Assembly (NCBI RefSeq): GCF_003696215.1
Contig: NZ_RFFG01000029.1
Location: forward strand, 30,840 to 94,839
Direction: 5' to 3'
Origin: Actinomadura harenae
Lineage (GTDB): Bacteria; Actinomycetota; Actinomycetes; Streptosporangiales; Streptosporangiaceae
DNA length: 64,000 nucleotides
The notes under the pieces are model-generated. The model made no database searches and had not been told where the DNA came from. It worked only from the letters and a program-made list of their open reading frames with translations. Made by a program: the position numbers and the translations under genes. The first letter of the stretch is position 1; the number at the start of each line of letters is the position of its first letter. Below, piece after piece: positions 63,310 to 64,000 of this stretch.

Positions 63310-63750
63310 GTGACCCCCACTCTCGCCGGCCGGATCCAGACCCGGCTGTTCATGCTCGGCACCGTGGGCGTGGTGCTGACCGCGCTGATCGTCCCGGTGC
63401 TCCCCGGCACGCACGGCGGTCTCGCCGCGACCTACAAGAGCGCGTTCGTCATGCTGGTCGCGGTCGCGGTCGTCGGCGTCCTCTGGGAACTGCTGTACCA
63501 CCTGCTCATGCAGTTCCGCTGGGACAAGGACTGGCCGACGCTGTTCGGCCTGGTCACGATCCTGCCCGAGGGCCTGGTGATGTTCCTGCTGCTGCGCGCC
63601 GGGGTCGTCCCCGGGGTCGGCGGCAAGGTCGCCGCGTCCACGTTCGTGACGATGTTCGTCTTCGTGTGGATCGGCGTCTGGCTGTTCTCCAACGGGCCGA
63701 TGCGCGTTCCGTTCGTGCAGTGGCGGCTCCGCGGCGGACGGCTGCTGTGA
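63310..63750 (+). CDS. Four-helix membrane protein of unknown function
   Basis: 146 residues from GTG 63310. Four membrane helices are visible (LFMLGTVGVVLTALIVPVL, FVMLVAVAVVGVLWELLY, LFGLVTILPEGLVMFLLL, VTMFVFVWIGVWLF). The inner loops are Arg-rich. It starts 16 bases after the FAD-type gene and its stop overlaps the next gene (GTGA). No family recognised; probably partners with both neighbours. Confidence 0.8.
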   Translation: MTPTLAGRIQTRLFMLGTVGVVLTALIVPVLPGTHGGLAATYKSAFVMLVAVAVVGVLWELLYHLLMQFRWDKDWPTLFGLVTILPEGLVMFLLLRAGVVPGVGGKVAASTFVTMFVFVWIGVWLFSNGPMRVPFVQWRLRGGRLL

Positions 63751-64000
63751 TGGCGCCGTCCCGGGAGAACCTCCCGCCCGCGCCGGTCGTCCGGCCGCTT
63801 CCCGGGGACGGCCTGGTCGCGCGGGAGGGCGAGCTGTCGCTGGCCTGCGCGCGTCCGGGCCCGTCCGTGCCCGCGGCCCTCGTCGACGCGCTGCTCGCCG
63901 CGCTGTCCGACGCCGCCGCGGCGGGCGAGGGCGGACGCGGGCTCGTCAACCGGGTGATCCGCGTGCTGTCGGCCGCGGACGAAGGCGACGGCGGGCCGCC
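63747..64000 (+). CDS. Hypothetical protein, N-terminal part (cut by window edge)
   Basis: At least 84 residues from GTG 63747, which overlaps the membrane-protein stop; ATG 63750 is the alternative. It opens with a Pro-rich stretch, then RPLPGDGLVAREGELSLACA and an Ala/Leu-rich helix ALVDALLAALSDAAAAG. No signal or membrane segment is seen so far. Third gene of the right-edge operon; function not recognisable from this piece. Confidence 0.7.
   Translation, partial: MMAPSRENLPPAPVVRPLPGDGLVAREGELSLACARPGPSVPAALVDALLAALSDAAAAGEGGRGLVNRVIRVLSAADEGDGGP

Overview
The window is about 72-75% G+C chromosomal DNA from a mycelial-type actinomycete. The best guess is the Streptosporangiales/Thermomonosporaceae (Actinomadura-like). 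This rests on the whiA-rapZ-yvcK-uvrC-gap-pgk-tpiA-secG block, an RbpA gene, a mycothiol-dependent isomerase-family gene, many GTG starts and many 4-base GTGA/ATGA gene overlaps. No rRNA, tRNA or CRISPR array was seen.

Layout. 1-4.7 kb: a worn accessory stretch with a partial secreted S33 peptidase, small proteins, an IS701-type transposase remnant and a broken GNAT gene. 4.7-14.4 kb: a divergent acid-sugar catabolic locus. Leftward run an IclR regulator, an ABC sugar importer, a secreted BNR beta-propeller and KDPG aldolase. Rightward run an enolase-superfamily dehydratase, a DHDPS-family aldolase/dehydratase, an SDR and a KDG kinase. A 13-base-arm inverted repeat sits in the shared promoter. 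14.4-20.7 kb: an oxidoreductase/methyltransferase/acetyltransferase operon, an ACT-GNAT acetyltransferase, and an ECF sigma factor with a membrane partner. 20.8-28 kb: glyA under a ZTP (pfl) riboswitch, an acyltransferase, rbpA, and the gap-pgk-tpiA-secG operon, whose leader carries two DasR-type (dre-like) palindromes. 28.4-37.7 kb: whiA, yvcK, rapZ, uvrC, two Tat-type Rieske lipoproteins and uvrA.

38-53 kb is mixed: a stand-alone Crp regulator beside a 1258-residue Crp-NB-ARC-TPR fusion, a metallo-hydrolase, an unusual PEP-utilising protein paired with a large FAD/NAD(P)-binding protein, a zinc CDF exporter with a CzrA-like ArsR sensor, and a DsbA-CcdA pair. 54-57.7 kb holds a two-gene cassette (FAD amine oxidase fused to a TauD-like dioxygenase, then a P450) that looks like a small specialised-metabolite module. 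57.7-64 kb: a ROK regulator divergent from a DUF1479 dioxygenase, an NAD kinase, and the start of an operon (FAD-type protein, four-helix membrane protein, truncated gene) that leaves the window.

Metabolically, the sugar-acid locus would feed pyruvate and glyceraldehyde-3-phosphate into the gap-pgk-tpiA enzymes. The most promising novel architectures are the Crp-STAND fusion with palindromes in its flanking intergenic regions, the oxidase-dioxygenase fusion with its P450, and the PEP-utiliser lacking the usual catalytic Cys.
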